The translations under genes and the position numbers were made by a program. From the NCBI GenBank assembly GCA_000703065.1, contig JNLK01000001.1:868001-932000 (forward strand): a DNA stretch of 64,000 nt. Direction: 5' to 3'. This DNA is from Lachnospiraceae bacterium AC2029 (lineage in GTDB: Bacteria > Bacillota > Clostridia > Lachnospirales > Lachnospiraceae). A model generated the notes under the pieces. The model worked only from the letters and a program-made list of their open reading frames with translations. It was not told the origin of the DNA and searched no databases. This document shows, one piece after another, positions 26,477 to 35,008 of the stretch. The first letter of the stretch is position 1. Every line of letters starts with the position of its first letter.

Positions 26477-27922
26477 CTAGTATGAGAGTCCCAGATAAGG
26501 TCTGGGGTTCACGTACTGTCCGTTCAAACGGACGCCGAAATGCAGATGCGGTCCGCTGGTGGCACCGGTCATGCCTACATGTCCTACCACCTGTCCGGCA
26601 TTGACCGACTGTCCCATCGTTACCGCATAATCATTCAAATGGTGATAAATGATCGTCAGATTACTTCCTATATCGATCATTACCGTCTTTCCACCGGTTC
26701 CGTAATAACCAACATAAATAACTGTTCCCTGTGCCGCTGCTACTACCGGGTCATACATATGAGCTGAAATATCAATACCCTGGTGATTTGCAGTCGCTCC
26801 CGGGACTCCGATGTCGCCTCGATAGCCGTAATCAGATGTGATGTAGGTGCTGGACGGCTGGGGCCATACGAAGGCCGCACCGTCATAGGGGGTGACATCG
26901 CGGGTAATGGTTGTACGGGCCGTGGACTCGATCTCAGCGATCCTGTTCGCCTGGATCTGCTCCTGCACCTGCAGCTTGGTCAGTCCGGCCTGCTCCTCAT
27001 CAATCTGGGACTGATAATCATTGATCTGCTTCTCCTTCTCATCAGAAAGGAGAACCAGCGCATCCTGCCGGTCCTGATAGACCTCCTGCATGATACCGAA
27101 ATCCTCGGTCATGGTCTCCAGCATCTTCAGCTTATTTGCAAGCTGCTGCCGGGAGGCCTGATAATTCCTCAGCAGTACCTGATCATAGTCGCTGACCTGC
27201 TCCACATATTCGGTCTTGTTCAGGACATCCGCAAAATTCACGGCCTGAAGAAGCGCGTCCATATAAGAATAATTACCATTCTCATAGGAATTCTGAATGT
27301 GATCCTTCAGCTTGTTGTACTGAACCTGCACATCCTCCTCTGCGAACTCCATTTCATACTTCAGCTGCTCGATGGTCGCATCCACCTTTGTCCGCTGCAT
27401 GGCCATCTCGTCCATTTCATCCTGAAGACGAATGATCTCATTATCCATCTCCTGCAGATTCTCGATGAAGTCATTCTGGTTCTTCTTCATTTCTGCAAGC
27501 TTCTTACGAATCGCCTGGGATTCTCTGATGCTGTCGGCGTACTGCTGACGAAGCGCAGCGATCTCGGCAGCATTTAAATACGGCTGGATCGTTTCCGTGG
27601 ATGCTTCCTCGGTGGAGCCCTCCTCTGAACCCTGTTCGGAGCTCTGCTCGGAGCCCTGCTCCGTCTTCTCCTCGGTCGGCTTCTCCGTCTTCTCCTCCGT
27701 CGGCTTCTCCGTTGGTTCCTCCGTCGGTTTCTCTGTCGGTTCCTCCGTCGGTTTCTCCGTCGGCTTCTCGGTCGGTTCCTCCGGATTACCCTCGGTAGGT
27801 CCCTGACTCGTCTGTTCCGAAGATGTCTCTTCTCCCGGTACCGGGTCATCCGCATAAACGCCGGATCCCGTCAGACCGAAGAGCAACATACATGTTATGA
27901 GAATGCGTATTCTTTTTTTCAA
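26477..27922 (-). CDS. Secreted M23 peptidase with coiled coil (EnvC-like)
   Basis: 481 residues. A signal peptide, then a low-complexity region of repeated EPTEKPTE (about residues 40-100), a long coiled coil (about 115-335, rich in heptad Leu/Ile, Glu and Gln) and a C-terminal M23 domain with zinc ligands in HQGIDI and HLHFG. With FtsEX next door, this is the expected extracellular hydrolase or hydrolase activator controlled through FtsX. The start codon is TTG at 27922, supported by AGGAGGCGATTCG just before it. Ribosome binding sites this strong with TTG are notable but not rare. Confidence 0.93.
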   Translation of the reverse strand: MKKRIRILITCMLLFGLTGSGVYADDPVPGEETSSEQTSQGPTEGNPEEPTEKPTEKPTEEPTEKPTEEPTEKPTEEKTEKPTEEKTEQGSEQSSEQGSEEGSTEEASTETIQPYLNAAEIAALRQQYADSIRESQAIRKKLAEMKKNQNDFIENLQEMDNEIIRLQDEMDEMAMQRTKVDATIEQLKYEMEFAEEDVQVQYNKLKDHIQNSYENGNYSYMDALLQAVNFADVLNKTEYVEQVSDYDQVLLRNYQASRQQLANKLKMLETMTEDFGIMQEVYQDRQDALVLLSDEKEKQINDYQSQIDEEQAGLTKLQVQEQIQANRIAEIESTARTTITRDVTPYDGAAFVWPQPSSTYITSDYGYRGDIGVPGATANHQGIDISAHMYDPVVAAAQGTVIYVGYYGTGGKTVMIDIGSNLTIIYHHLNDYAVTMGQSVNAGQVVGHVGMTGATSGPHLHFGVRLNGQYVNPRPYLGLSY

Positions 27923-27945
27923 ACGAATCGCCTCCTAACCGGGCA

Positions 27946-28854
27946 TCATACCCTGAGATGTTTCCTTGTTGTCAGCCAGCTTCCGATGAAACCGATACCG
28001 ATACCGATCAGAAGTGACATGGGTGCCAGCACCTTGAAAAGATCCATGGCAGGTACAAAATCAAAGATGGACTGCAGAACGGCAAACCGTCCCACAACAT
28101 AGTCAATAACCGCTTCGTACATGTAGTACAGAATGATCACGGGGATCACGGATCCGATGAAACCGATGGTCACACCTTCGATGATGAAGGGGGCACGAAC
28201 GAAGGCGTTCGTCGCTCCGATCAGCTTCATGATCTTGATCTCCTCCTTACGCACCGTAATACCGATGGTAATGGTATTACTGATCAGGAAGATGGATACC
28301 AGGAACAGGATCACGATGATAAATCCCGAAGCGTAACCGACGAAGGTATTGATCGCCGCCACATTATTCGCGGTATACTCCGAACTCTTGACCTTTCGCA
28401 CGCCCTTGATGGAGCTTACGAACTGTACAAAGTCCGCCTGATAGGTGACATCCTTCAGTGTGATGGTAAAGGACGCCGAATTCGCCAGCGGGTTATCCGA
28501 GCCGAAGGTCTCTCTTGCGGCTTCCGGATCGTCATAATTCGCCTCGGAGAACTGCTTCCATGCATCCTCTGCCGAGATAAAATCAAGGGTTGCCACTTCA
28601 TCTCTGGTCCGGATCTGTTCCCGGATCAGATCGATCTGATTGTCTGAAATACCGGATTCAAAGAATACGGAAATGGAAATATTTCCTTCAATATTCTTGA
28701 TCGCGGTACGGAAGTTTACAATGACTGCATACAGAAGTCCGAACAGGAACAGGCAGGCCACGATGGTACCGATGGATGCCAGTGAGAACAGGAGGTTTCT
28801 CCGGATGTTCTTAAATCCCTGACGGATACTATATCCGACTGAACTAATCCTCAT
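27946..28854 (-). CDS. ftsX: Cell division protein FtsX
   Basis: 302 residues with four transmembrane segments: one near the N-terminus (NLLFSLASIGTIVACLFLFG), a large extracellular loop, then three more (such as GFIIVILFLVSIFLISNTI). The FtsX-type permease core is clear. With FtsE it activates a cell-wall hydrolase outside the membrane, probably the M23 protein encoded next. The ATG at 28854 overlaps the end of ftsE by 11 bases and has GGGAGG before it; the frame open farther upstream belongs to ftsE. Confidence 0.95.
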   Translation of the reverse strand: MRISSVGYSIRQGFKNIRRNLLFSLASIGTIVACLFLFGLLYAVIVNFRTAIKNIEGNISISVFFESGISDNQIDLIREQIRTRDEVATLDFISAEDAWKQFSEANYDDPEAARETFGSDNPLANSASFTITLKDVTYQADFVQFVSSIKGVRKVKSSEYTANNVAAINTFVGYASGFIIVILFLVSIFLISNTITIGITVRKEEIKIMKLIGATNAFVRAPFIIEGVTIGFIGSVIPVIILYYMYEAVIDYVVGRFAVLQSIFDFVPAMDLFKVLAPMSLLIGIGIGFIGSWLTTRKHLRV

Positions 28855-29530
28855 CGATATAGCCTCCCTTCTCCACGTCATTGATAATGACGCCCTTCTT
28901 CAGCGTGATGACACGCTTCTTCATGGCGTTCACGATCTCCTTGTTGTGAGTTACAACAACAACCGTGGTTCCCTTGGAGTTGATCTCCTCGAGCAGGTTC
29001 ATTACCTCCCAGGTATTCTTGGAGTCCAGGTTACCGGTAGGCTCATCCGCCAGAATGATGTCCGGCTTGTTCACCAGCGCACGGGCCAGTGCGACTCTCT
29101 GCTGCTCACCACCGGACAGCTGCCGGGGATAAGATTTGTACTTGTCCGCAAGGCCTACCATGGTCAGCATGGCTGGTACCTGACGGCGGATATATCTTGC
29201 AGGTGTTTCTACAACACGCTGGGCAAATGCCACATTTTCGTATACCGTACGGTCCTTGATGAGACGGAAATTCTGGAATACGAATCCCAGTTTACGGCGG
29301 ACCTTCGGGATCTGTCGACGCTTCAGCTTCGAATAGTCAAATCCCGCCACCTGGATCCTTCCCTTCGTGGGAACCAGCTCACGAAGCATCAGCTCCAGCA
29401 TGGTGGTCTTCCCGGATCCGGAACTACCTACGATGAACACAAATTCACCCTTCTCTATGTGCAGGTTTACATCCTGCAGGGCAACAGTTCCGGTCGGGTA
29501 CTTCATTGTTACATTTTCCATTGTAATCAT
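28844..29530 (-). CDS. ftsE: Cell division ATP-binding protein FtsE
   Basis: 228 residues, an ABC ATPase with Walker A GSSGSGKTT, signature LSGGEQQRVALARAL, Walker B IILADEPTGNLD and the H-loop His in VVTHNKE. Length and the ftsX overlap identify it as FtsE. GGAAGGATACCCATT precedes the ATG. It lies about 38 bases after the CdaR-type regulator gene. Confidence 0.97.
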   Translation of the reverse strand: MITMENVTMKYPTGTVALQDVNLHIEKGEFVFIVGSSGSGKTTMLELMLRELVPTKGRIQVAGFDYSKLKRRQIPKVRRKLGFVFQNFRLIKDRTVYENVAFAQRVVETPARYIRRQVPAMLTMVGLADKYKSYPRQLSGGEQQRVALARALVNKPDIILADEPTGNLDSKNTWEVMNLLEEINSKGTTVVVVTHNKEIVNAMKKRVITLKKGVIINDVEKGGYIDED

Positions 29531-29568
29531 AATGGGTATCCTTCCATGTATTACTTACGGGGACTCTC

Positions 29569-30660
29569 TCAGAATTCAAGGGTCTCCATATATTTCATAT
29601 ACTTGACAACCATCAGGGCGATCTTGAAGGTGATCGCATCCTCGAATACGCGGAGATCCAGGCCGGTTGCCTTCTGGATCTTGTCCAGACGATATACCAG
29701 CGTATTCCGGTGGATGTATAGCTGACGGGAGGTCTCGGACACATTCAGGCTGTTCTCGAAGAACTTGTTGATGGTCACAAGTGTCTCGTCATCAAACTCA
29801 TCCGGAGACTTTCCGTCGAAGATCTCCTTGATGAACATACGGCAGAGTGGGATCGGAAGCTGATAGATCAGACGGCCGATGCCCAGGTTATTATATGCGA
29901 TGATGTTCTTATCGCTGTAGAAGATCTTTCCTACATCCAGCGCCATCTTGGCTTCCTTGTAGGAACGGGATACTTCCTTGATCTCATTGACAATGGTACC
30001 GAAGGCAACATGTACGCTGGACATGGCCTCGGTATTCAGCATATCCACGATCACCTTTGCGATCCGCGCCAGCTCGTCATAATTCTCCGTAACCTTTACT
30101 TCCTTCACCAGGATGATGTTCTTCTCATCCACTGCAGTGATGAAGTCCTTGGTCTTGCTTGCGAAAAGATTCCGCACGGTCTCAAGCGCATTGTTGTCCT
30201 TCTCGGTCTTGGTCTCAATGATGAAGACCACGCGCTTAACATCCGTGTCGATGTGAAGCTTCTTCGCACGGTTATAGATATCTACCAGGAGGAGATTGTC
30301 CAGAAGGAGGTTCTTGATGAAGTTATCCTTATCGAACCGCTCCTTGTATGCCACAAGAAGGTTCTGGATCTGGAAGGCCGCCATCTTGCCGACCATATAG
30401 GTGGTATCATTCTCACCCTTTGCCATGATCACATATTCCAGCTGCTTATCATCATTCACCTTAAAGAACTGACAACCAAGCATGGCCTGACTTTCAGCCG
30501 GCGAATCCGCAAAGGTGGAAACCGCGTCCTCATACCCGTCTGCGGGCCCGTCGATGGTCTTTGCCAGTGCCCTGCCTTCTACATCCATAACGACCAGATC
30601 AACCTTGGTTATGGTCCGGATGCCTTCGATGGTATCCTGCAGAATCTGATTTGAAATCAT
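29569..30660 (-). CDS. CdaR/PucR-type transcriptional regulator
   Basis: 363 residues. The N-terminus resembles the sugar-diacid recognition domain (ILQDTIEGIRTITKVDLVVM), the middle a GGDEF-like fold of CdaR type, and the C-terminus a PucR-type helix-turn-helix (NVSETSRQLYIHRNTLVYRL). These proteins sense small acids such as glycerate or glucarate; the ligand here is not known. It is encoded between the UgpC-type ATPase and ftsE on the same strand, so it may regulate sugar uptake. AAAAGGAGAAGACAC precedes the ATG. Confidence 0.88.
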   Translation of the reverse strand: MISNQILQDTIEGIRTITKVDLVVMDVEGRALAKTIDGPADGYEDAVSTFADSPAESQAMLGCQFFKVNDDKQLEYVIMAKGENDTTYMVGKMAAFQIQNLLVAYKERFDKDNFIKNLLLDNLLLVDIYNRAKKLHIDTDVKRVVFIIETKTEKDNNALETVRNLFASKTKDFITAVDEKNIILVKEVKVTENYDELARIAKVIVDMLNTEAMSSVHVAFGTIVNEIKEVSRSYKEAKMALDVGKIFYSDKNIIAYNNLGIGRLIYQLPIPLCRMFIKEIFDGKSPDEFDDETLVTINKFFENSLNVSETSRQLYIHRNTLVYRLDKIQKATGLDLRVFEDAITFKIALMVVKYMKYMETLEF

Positions 30661-30765
30661 GTGTCTTCTCCTTTTCTATGCCTGTTATCTGTCCGATGAA
30701 CAGCATTCCCCCATTGTTCTATGAAACATCCCATCCATTTTAGCAAAAATTCACAAAAAAATAAA

Positions 30766-30796
30766 GAGGAAATACGGCCTTTCGCCGTATTTCCTC
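30766..30796 (-). terminator. Terminator of the UgpC-type ATPase gene
   Basis: GAGGAAATACGGC pairs perfectly with GCCGTATTTCCTC around a five-base loop; on the minus strand TTTATTTTTTTG follows. It sits about 30 bases after the stop. Confidence 0.88.
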
Positions 30797-30826
30797 AGAA
30801 ATTTCATAAAAACTTTACAACCCGAA

Positions 30827-31939
30827 CTAATTTGCTATTATCTGTTCAGTTTCCTTATCAAAGATGTGGATCTTGGACAGGTCGAATGCAAACTGTACTG
30901 TGTCGCCCGGACGAGCGGTTGTACGTGCATTAACTCGAGCTGTGATATCAAACTGATCGATAGAGAAGTACAGGTATACTTCAGCACCAAGCATTTCGTA
31001 GATATTGATACGAGCATCGATTACGGACTCCGGAGAGGACTCGATGAACAGCTGCTCGTCGTGGATATCCTCCGGACGGATACCAAGAACAACGTCCTTG
31101 TCGATGAATCCGCCTGCGATCAGCTTGTTGGCCTTTACTTCCGGAACCTTGATGGAGTGAGAACCGAACATCAGAAGAACGTCTGCGCCGGACTTTACAA
31201 CCTTGCAGTCGATGAAGTTCATCGGCGGCATGCCCATGAAACCTGCAACGAAGAGGTTTGTCGGATGATCGTAAAGGTTCTGCGGTGTATCTACCTGCTG
31301 GATGATACCATCCTTCATAACTACGATACGGGTACCCAGTGTCATAGCCTCGGTCTGGTCATGTGTTACGTAGATGATGGTTGTCTGCAGTCTCTGATGA
31401 AGTCTGGAGATCTCAACACGCATCTGAACACGGAGCTTAGCATCCAGGTTGGAAAGAGGCTCGTCCATCAGGAATACCTTCGGCTCACGAACGATCGCAC
31501 GACCCATGGCCACACGCTGTCTCTGACCACCGGACAGAGCCTTCGGCTTACGATCAAGAAGGTGCTCGATCTCAAGGATCTTAGCTGCTTCATGAACGGA
31601 CTTGTCGATCTTCTCCTTGGAAACCTTACGGAGCTTCAGACCGAATGCCATGTTGTCATAAACGGACATGTGCGGATACAGAGCGTAGTTCTGGAATACC
31701 ATCGCGATATCTCTGTCCTTCGGCTCTACTGCATTTACCAGCTTGTCGCCGATCCACAGCTCACCGGAGCTGATGTCCTCAAGACCTGCGATCATACGCA
31801 GTGTTGTGGACTTACCACATCCGGAAGGTCCAACGAAGATGATGAACTCCTTATCTGCGATCTCCAGATTGAAGTCCTTTACAGCGTTGAATCCATTCGG
31901 ATAGATCTTGTAAATGTTCTTCAGTGATAAACTAGCCAT
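30827..31939 (-). CDS. ugpC: Multi-sugar ABC transporter ATPase (UgpC/MsmX type)
   Basis: 370 residues. Walker A GPSGCGKST, signature LSGGQRQRVAMGRAI, Walker B FLMDEPLSNLDAKL, H-loop YVTHDQTEAM and a C-terminal MalK-like regulatory domain (TOBE/OB fold). In Firmicutes such ATPases often serve many sugar permeases encoded elsewhere; no permease or binding protein gene is in this window, in line with that role. A strong AGGAGGAAGC site precedes the ATG. The 5' gap of about 290 bases is AT-rich and probably holds the promoter. Confidence 0.95.
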   Translation of the reverse strand: MASLSLKNIYKIYPNGFNAVKDFNLEIADKEFIIFVGPSGCGKSTTLRMIAGLEDISSGELWIGDKLVNAVEPKDRDIAMVFQNYALYPHMSVYDNMAFGLKLRKVSKEKIDKSVHEAAKILEIEHLLDRKPKALSGGQRQRVAMGRAIVREPKVFLMDEPLSNLDAKLRVQMRVEISRLHQRLQTTIIYVTHDQTEAMTLGTRIVVMKDGIIQQVDTPQNLYDHPTNLFVAGFMGMPPMNFIDCKVVKSGADVLLMFGSHSIKVPEVKANKLIAGGFIDKDVVLGIRPEDIHDEQLFIESSPESVIDARINIYEMLGAEVYLYFSIDQFDITARVNARTTARPGDTVQFAFDLSKIHIFDKETEQIIAN

Positions 31940-32112
31940 CTTTTGCTTCCTCCTAAATAATATAACTTAATTAAGCTGTATATACACTTTTTCACTGCTA
32001 CCTATATTAACCTTTTTGATTTTATTAAACTATATGTGAATTGCATAAAGAACGCGAAAAAACTTTGTCTATCTTGCACACCGCCCCTCAGACCCCCATC
32101 ACTTTCAACAAA

Positions 32113-32150
32113 AAAAGGTGGGCGCCCCATTTGAAAAGCGCCCTTCCTTT
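32113..32150 (-). terminator. Terminator of the LytR_C gene
   Basis: On the minus strand AAAGGAAGGGCGC, a loop and GCGCCCACCTTT form a stem with a central mismatch, followed by TTTTTG. It lies about 85 bases after the stop codon. The rest of 31940-32233 shows no gene. Confidence 0.75.
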
Positions 32151-32233
32151 GTGAAATATTCATACAATATGTAAACCACTCATAAAGGTACCAAAATCAA
32201 GGTATCATTCTTGTACAACCTGCCGAGTTTCTG

Positions 32234-32773
32234 CTAATTCTGGGACAAAATATCGTCTTTTGTACCTATAATAATGAGAACGTCCATGCCTGTGATATCC
32301 ACATCCGTCTCATCCTTGTTGAGCTCTCCGGTCTCTGTGGTTGCTCCCTGGAAATACGCCGCCAGCTCCGGGCCCTTACCTTCCGTCAGCACATAGATCT
32401 TCGTATTCTCGGTGCTTCCCTGGAAATTTCCTGCTTCCACAGAGGTGTAGCCCTCTCCGTTCAACTTCTCCTTCCAGGCGCCTGCCAGCCCGTTGGTCTG
32501 AGTTCCGTTCAGCACTGCGATCTTGATCCCGTAATCCACCTTCGGAGCTTCCGTCGTCGCTTCCGTGGTTACCGCCGTAAGCAGCGGATCTGACTGGTTC
32601 TCGGACGCCACAGTCCCGGTTCCGCTTGCCGACTCATCCTTCACGTTCTTTCCGTGAATCAGGGAACGGACCAGGGCAACGATCAGACAGACGATCACGA
32701 TCGCAAGGATCACAACGACTGCCCTCAAAAACATAGAGAAAAAGATACCCGTGGCACTCTGTTTCTTCTTCAT
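32234..32773 (-). CDS. LytR_C domain membrane protein
   Basis: 179 residues. One N-terminal transmembrane helix (VVVILAIVIVCLIVALVRSL), a Ser/Thr/Glu-rich linker and a C-terminal LytR_C domain (IAVLNGTQTNGLAGAWKEKL). This domain is found attached to LCP cell-wall ligases or alone; here there is no LCP part, so it is likely a stand-alone cell-envelope protein. The ATG at 32773 follows GGAGGGGAGACAG. A GTG farther upstream overlaps that site and is unlikely. It is divergent from the SDR gene. Confidence 0.82.
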   Translation of the reverse strand: MKKKQSATGIFFSMFLRAVVVILAIVIVCLIVALVRSLIHGKNVKDESASGTGTVASENQSDPLLTAVTTEATTEAPKVDYGIKIAVLNGTQTNGLAGAWKEKLNGEGYTSVEAGNFQGSTENTKIYVLTEGKGPELAAYFQGATTETGELNKDETDVDITGMDVLIIIGTKDDILSQN

Positions 32774-32907
32774 CTGTCTCCCCTCCACAACACTGCCTTA
32801 TCATTATCATATAGTATAACAAATGTCTTTTCCGTTTTCAAATAAAAACAGAATGTGATACAATGAATTTAGTGAACGATCCCTCCCGAAAGGAAGCAGA
32901 GAATACT

Positions 32908-33645
32908 ATGAAAACAGCACTGATCACGGGTGCGTCCCGAGGCATCGGACGCGCAACCGCACTCCGGCTGGCAGAAGCCGGGAATTATCCCCTCCTCTGC
33001 CTGACCGCGCATACACAGGGTGCCCTTCTGGAAGCACTGGCGGAGGAAATCCGCACCGAATATCCGGAGCAGGCCGTATTCTGTCTTACCGGCGACATCG
33101 GAAACATTTCCTTTACGGAACAGCTGGCCCGCGAACTGCATTCCGCCGGCGGAACCGTGCAGCTTCTCATCAACAACGCCGCCGTCAGTTACCACGGTCT
33201 TCTTTCGGAAATGAGTCCTGAGGACTGGGACCTTGTGATACGGACCAATCTGACGGCACTTTATAATACGTGCCATACATTTATCCCCGATCTTATGTCA
33301 ACTAAAGAAGGTAGGATCATCAACCTGTCCTCTGTCTGGGGCGCGGTGGGTGCCTCCTGCGAAGTGGCCTACAGCGCCTCCAAGGGCGGCGTGGACGCCT
33401 TCACCAGAGCACTGGCCAAGGAGCTCGCCCCCTCGGGGATCGCGGTGAACGCCCTCCAGCCCGGCGTGATCGATACGGACATGAACCGGAACCTCTCGGC
33501 AGAGGACCGGGACGCTCTCGCAGACGAGATCCCGGCAGGACGCTTTGCCACTCCGGAGGAAGCCGCAGATACGATCCTTCGTCTCGCGGAAATGCCTTCT
33601 TATCTGACCGGATCCATCCTCCGCCTGGACGGTGGCTGGTATTAA
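32908..33645 (+). CDS. Short-chain dehydrogenase/reductase (FabG-like)
   Basis: 245 residues. The Rossmann motif TGASRGIGRATA, the NNAAVSYHG segment, catalytic Ser in NLSSVWG and YxxxK in YSASKGGVDAF, and the C-terminal LTGSILRLDGG. It resembles 3-oxoacyl-ACP reductase, but many SDRs look alike and there is no fatty acid gene beside it. The start at 32908 is preceded by AAAGGAAG at a long distance. The CARF-nuclease-like gene follows after 17 bases. Confidence 0.88.
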   Translation: MKTALITGASRGIGRATALRLAEAGNYPLLCLTAHTQGALLEALAEEIRTEYPEQAVFCLTGDIGNISFTEQLARELHSAGGTVQLLINNAAVSYHGLLSEMSPEDWDLVIRTNLTALYNTCHTFIPDLMSTKEGRIINLSSVWGAVGASCEVAYSASKGGVDAFTRALAKELAPSGIAVNALQPGVIDTDMNRNLSAEDRDALADEIPAGRFATPEEAADTILRLAEMPSYLTGSILRLDGGWY

Positions 33646-33662
33646 ACGAAAAGGAGAATATC

Positions 33663-34868
33663 ATGGGTGATGTATTTGTGGAATTCTTCTCCGAAGAAGC
33701 ACTGGAGAATATCATGGCACTCCTGCAGTATAAGCCGGAGCGCATCATTTATCTGGGTCACAAGCACAACATGATCACAAAAAAAATGAAGAGCCTGCGG
33801 AAGTTCGCTTCCATCACGTCTCCCGACACGGTTCTGGAATTCATCGAGGTGCCCCGGGACAGCCTGGACCTCTGTATCCAGACCATCGACGACATTTGCG
33901 AGGAATATCCTGACGCCCGGTTCGAGCTGACCGGCGGCGGGGAAATGTTCCTCATCGCCTTCGGCTACGTGAGTGCCGCAAGAAAGACCCGGACGCTCCG
34001 GATCGACCCCTACACCGGCACGGAAATGGACTTCTCCGAGGGTACGGCGCCGCTGTCCTCAAAGAGCGATGTTAAGATCTCCGTCTCCGAGAATATCGTC
34101 CTGCACGGTGGCGTGCTTCGCGCTCCCATGAACAACTGGCGATTCACAGATCAGTTCCGCGAGGAGATCCGGACCATCTGGGAGGTTGCCCGGGAACTCC
34201 GGCACAACTGGAACAAGCACCTGGCCGTGATCGAGGAAGTCGTAAAGAATTACCCGGCGGATGATGACGGGGTCTACCGCATTCCGAAGGCTGCTCTCCG
34301 GGACGCCATAATCACCCTGGAGAAGCTGGACGAAGCCGGGATGATGAATTTCTTCCGTTACGAGCACTCCCGTATCGTCTTCCGCTTCAAATCGAAGCAG
34401 ATCCGTGAGATCGTTACCAAAACCGGAAATATCCTGGAACTCCACGTCTACGAGGTTGCCACCCGGCAGCCTACGGAGTTTACGGACGCCGTGGTCGGCG
34501 CCGTGATCGACTGGGACGGCGAGGCCGGAAATCCCGGCGGTTCCACATACGACGGACGTCCGAAAAGCGAGACCATCAACGAGATCGATGTGATCCTGAT
34601 GCGTTCCGCGATACCGACATTTATCTCGTGCAAAAGCGGCCGGGCTGATTCCAAGGCCCTGCATGAACTGGAGACCGTAACCTCCCGCTTCGGAGGCCGC
34701 TATGCCAAGAAGGCCCTGGTCATGTCCACACCCTGCGACACCTCCACCAGCGGTTCCTCCTTCTTCAAGCAGCGGGCCAAGGATATGCATATCTGGGTCA
34801 TTGACGATATCTACTCCATGTCCGACGCCCAATTCCTACGTAAGTTAAAGAGAATACAGGGAGTGTGA
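33663..34868 (+). CDS. CARF-nuclease-like protein (DUF1887/Card1 type)
   Basis: 401 residues. The N-terminal third looks like a CARF-type Rossmann fold: IIYLGHKHNMITKKMK near residue 30, and ARFELTGGGEMFLIAFGYVS, which matches the TGG ligand loop of CARF domains. A helical middle follows. The C-terminal part resembles a PD-(D/E)xK nuclease: Glu259, Asp309 (NEIDVIL) and Lys324 (FISCKSG). The usual Glu of ExK is Ser322; Glu in HELETV may replace it. Card1/Can2 relatives are activated by cyclic oligoadenylate from type III CRISPR, but no CRISPR genes are visible here. The IS copy 2 right end overlaps its last four bases. Confidence 0.78.
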   Translation: MGDVFVEFFSEEALENIMALLQYKPERIIYLGHKHNMITKKMKSLRKFASITSPDTVLEFIEVPRDSLDLCIQTIDDICEEYPDARFELTGGGEMFLIAFGYVSAARKTRTLRIDPYTGTEMDFSEGTAPLSSKSDVKISVSENIVLHGGVLRAPMNNWRFTDQFREEIRTIWEVARELRHNWNKHLAVIEEVVKNYPADDDGVYRIPKAALRDAIITLEKLDEAGMMNFFRYEHSRIVFRFKSKQIREIVTKTGNILELHVYEVATRQPTEFTDAVVGAVIDWDGEAGNPGGSTYDGRPKSETINEIDVILMRSAIPTFISCKSGRADSKALHELETVTSRFGGRYAKKALVMSTPCDTSTSGSSFFKQRAKDMHIWVIDDIYSMSDAQFLRKLKRIQGV

Positions 34869-35008
34869 CATCCTCCCCCACCTGAAGAGGTGGGGGCTTC
34901 CTCTCGCCTGTCGGCGAGCTGTCGGTTCTCGTTCGATAGCACTAATGTGCTAAGCATAAGCGAGCTATCCCCGTGTGCCCCACGGTTCATTCTTTGCTTT
35001 TCTATATA
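34865..35008 (-). ncRNA. Putative omega RNA at the IS right end, copy 2
   Basis: Same 144-base structured region as in copy 1, with the same CTCGCC/GGCGAG and GATAGC/GCTATC helices. Its guide would be the flanking DNA, that is, the 3' end of the DUF1887 gene read backwards. The right-hand hairpin has G where copy 1 has A, restoring a pair. Confidence 0.5.

Noticed and set aside
27574-27855. Arg-rich minus-strand open frame
   Set aside because: A different frame of the EPTEKPTE repeat coding region of the M23 protein; the Arg richness follows from that repeat.
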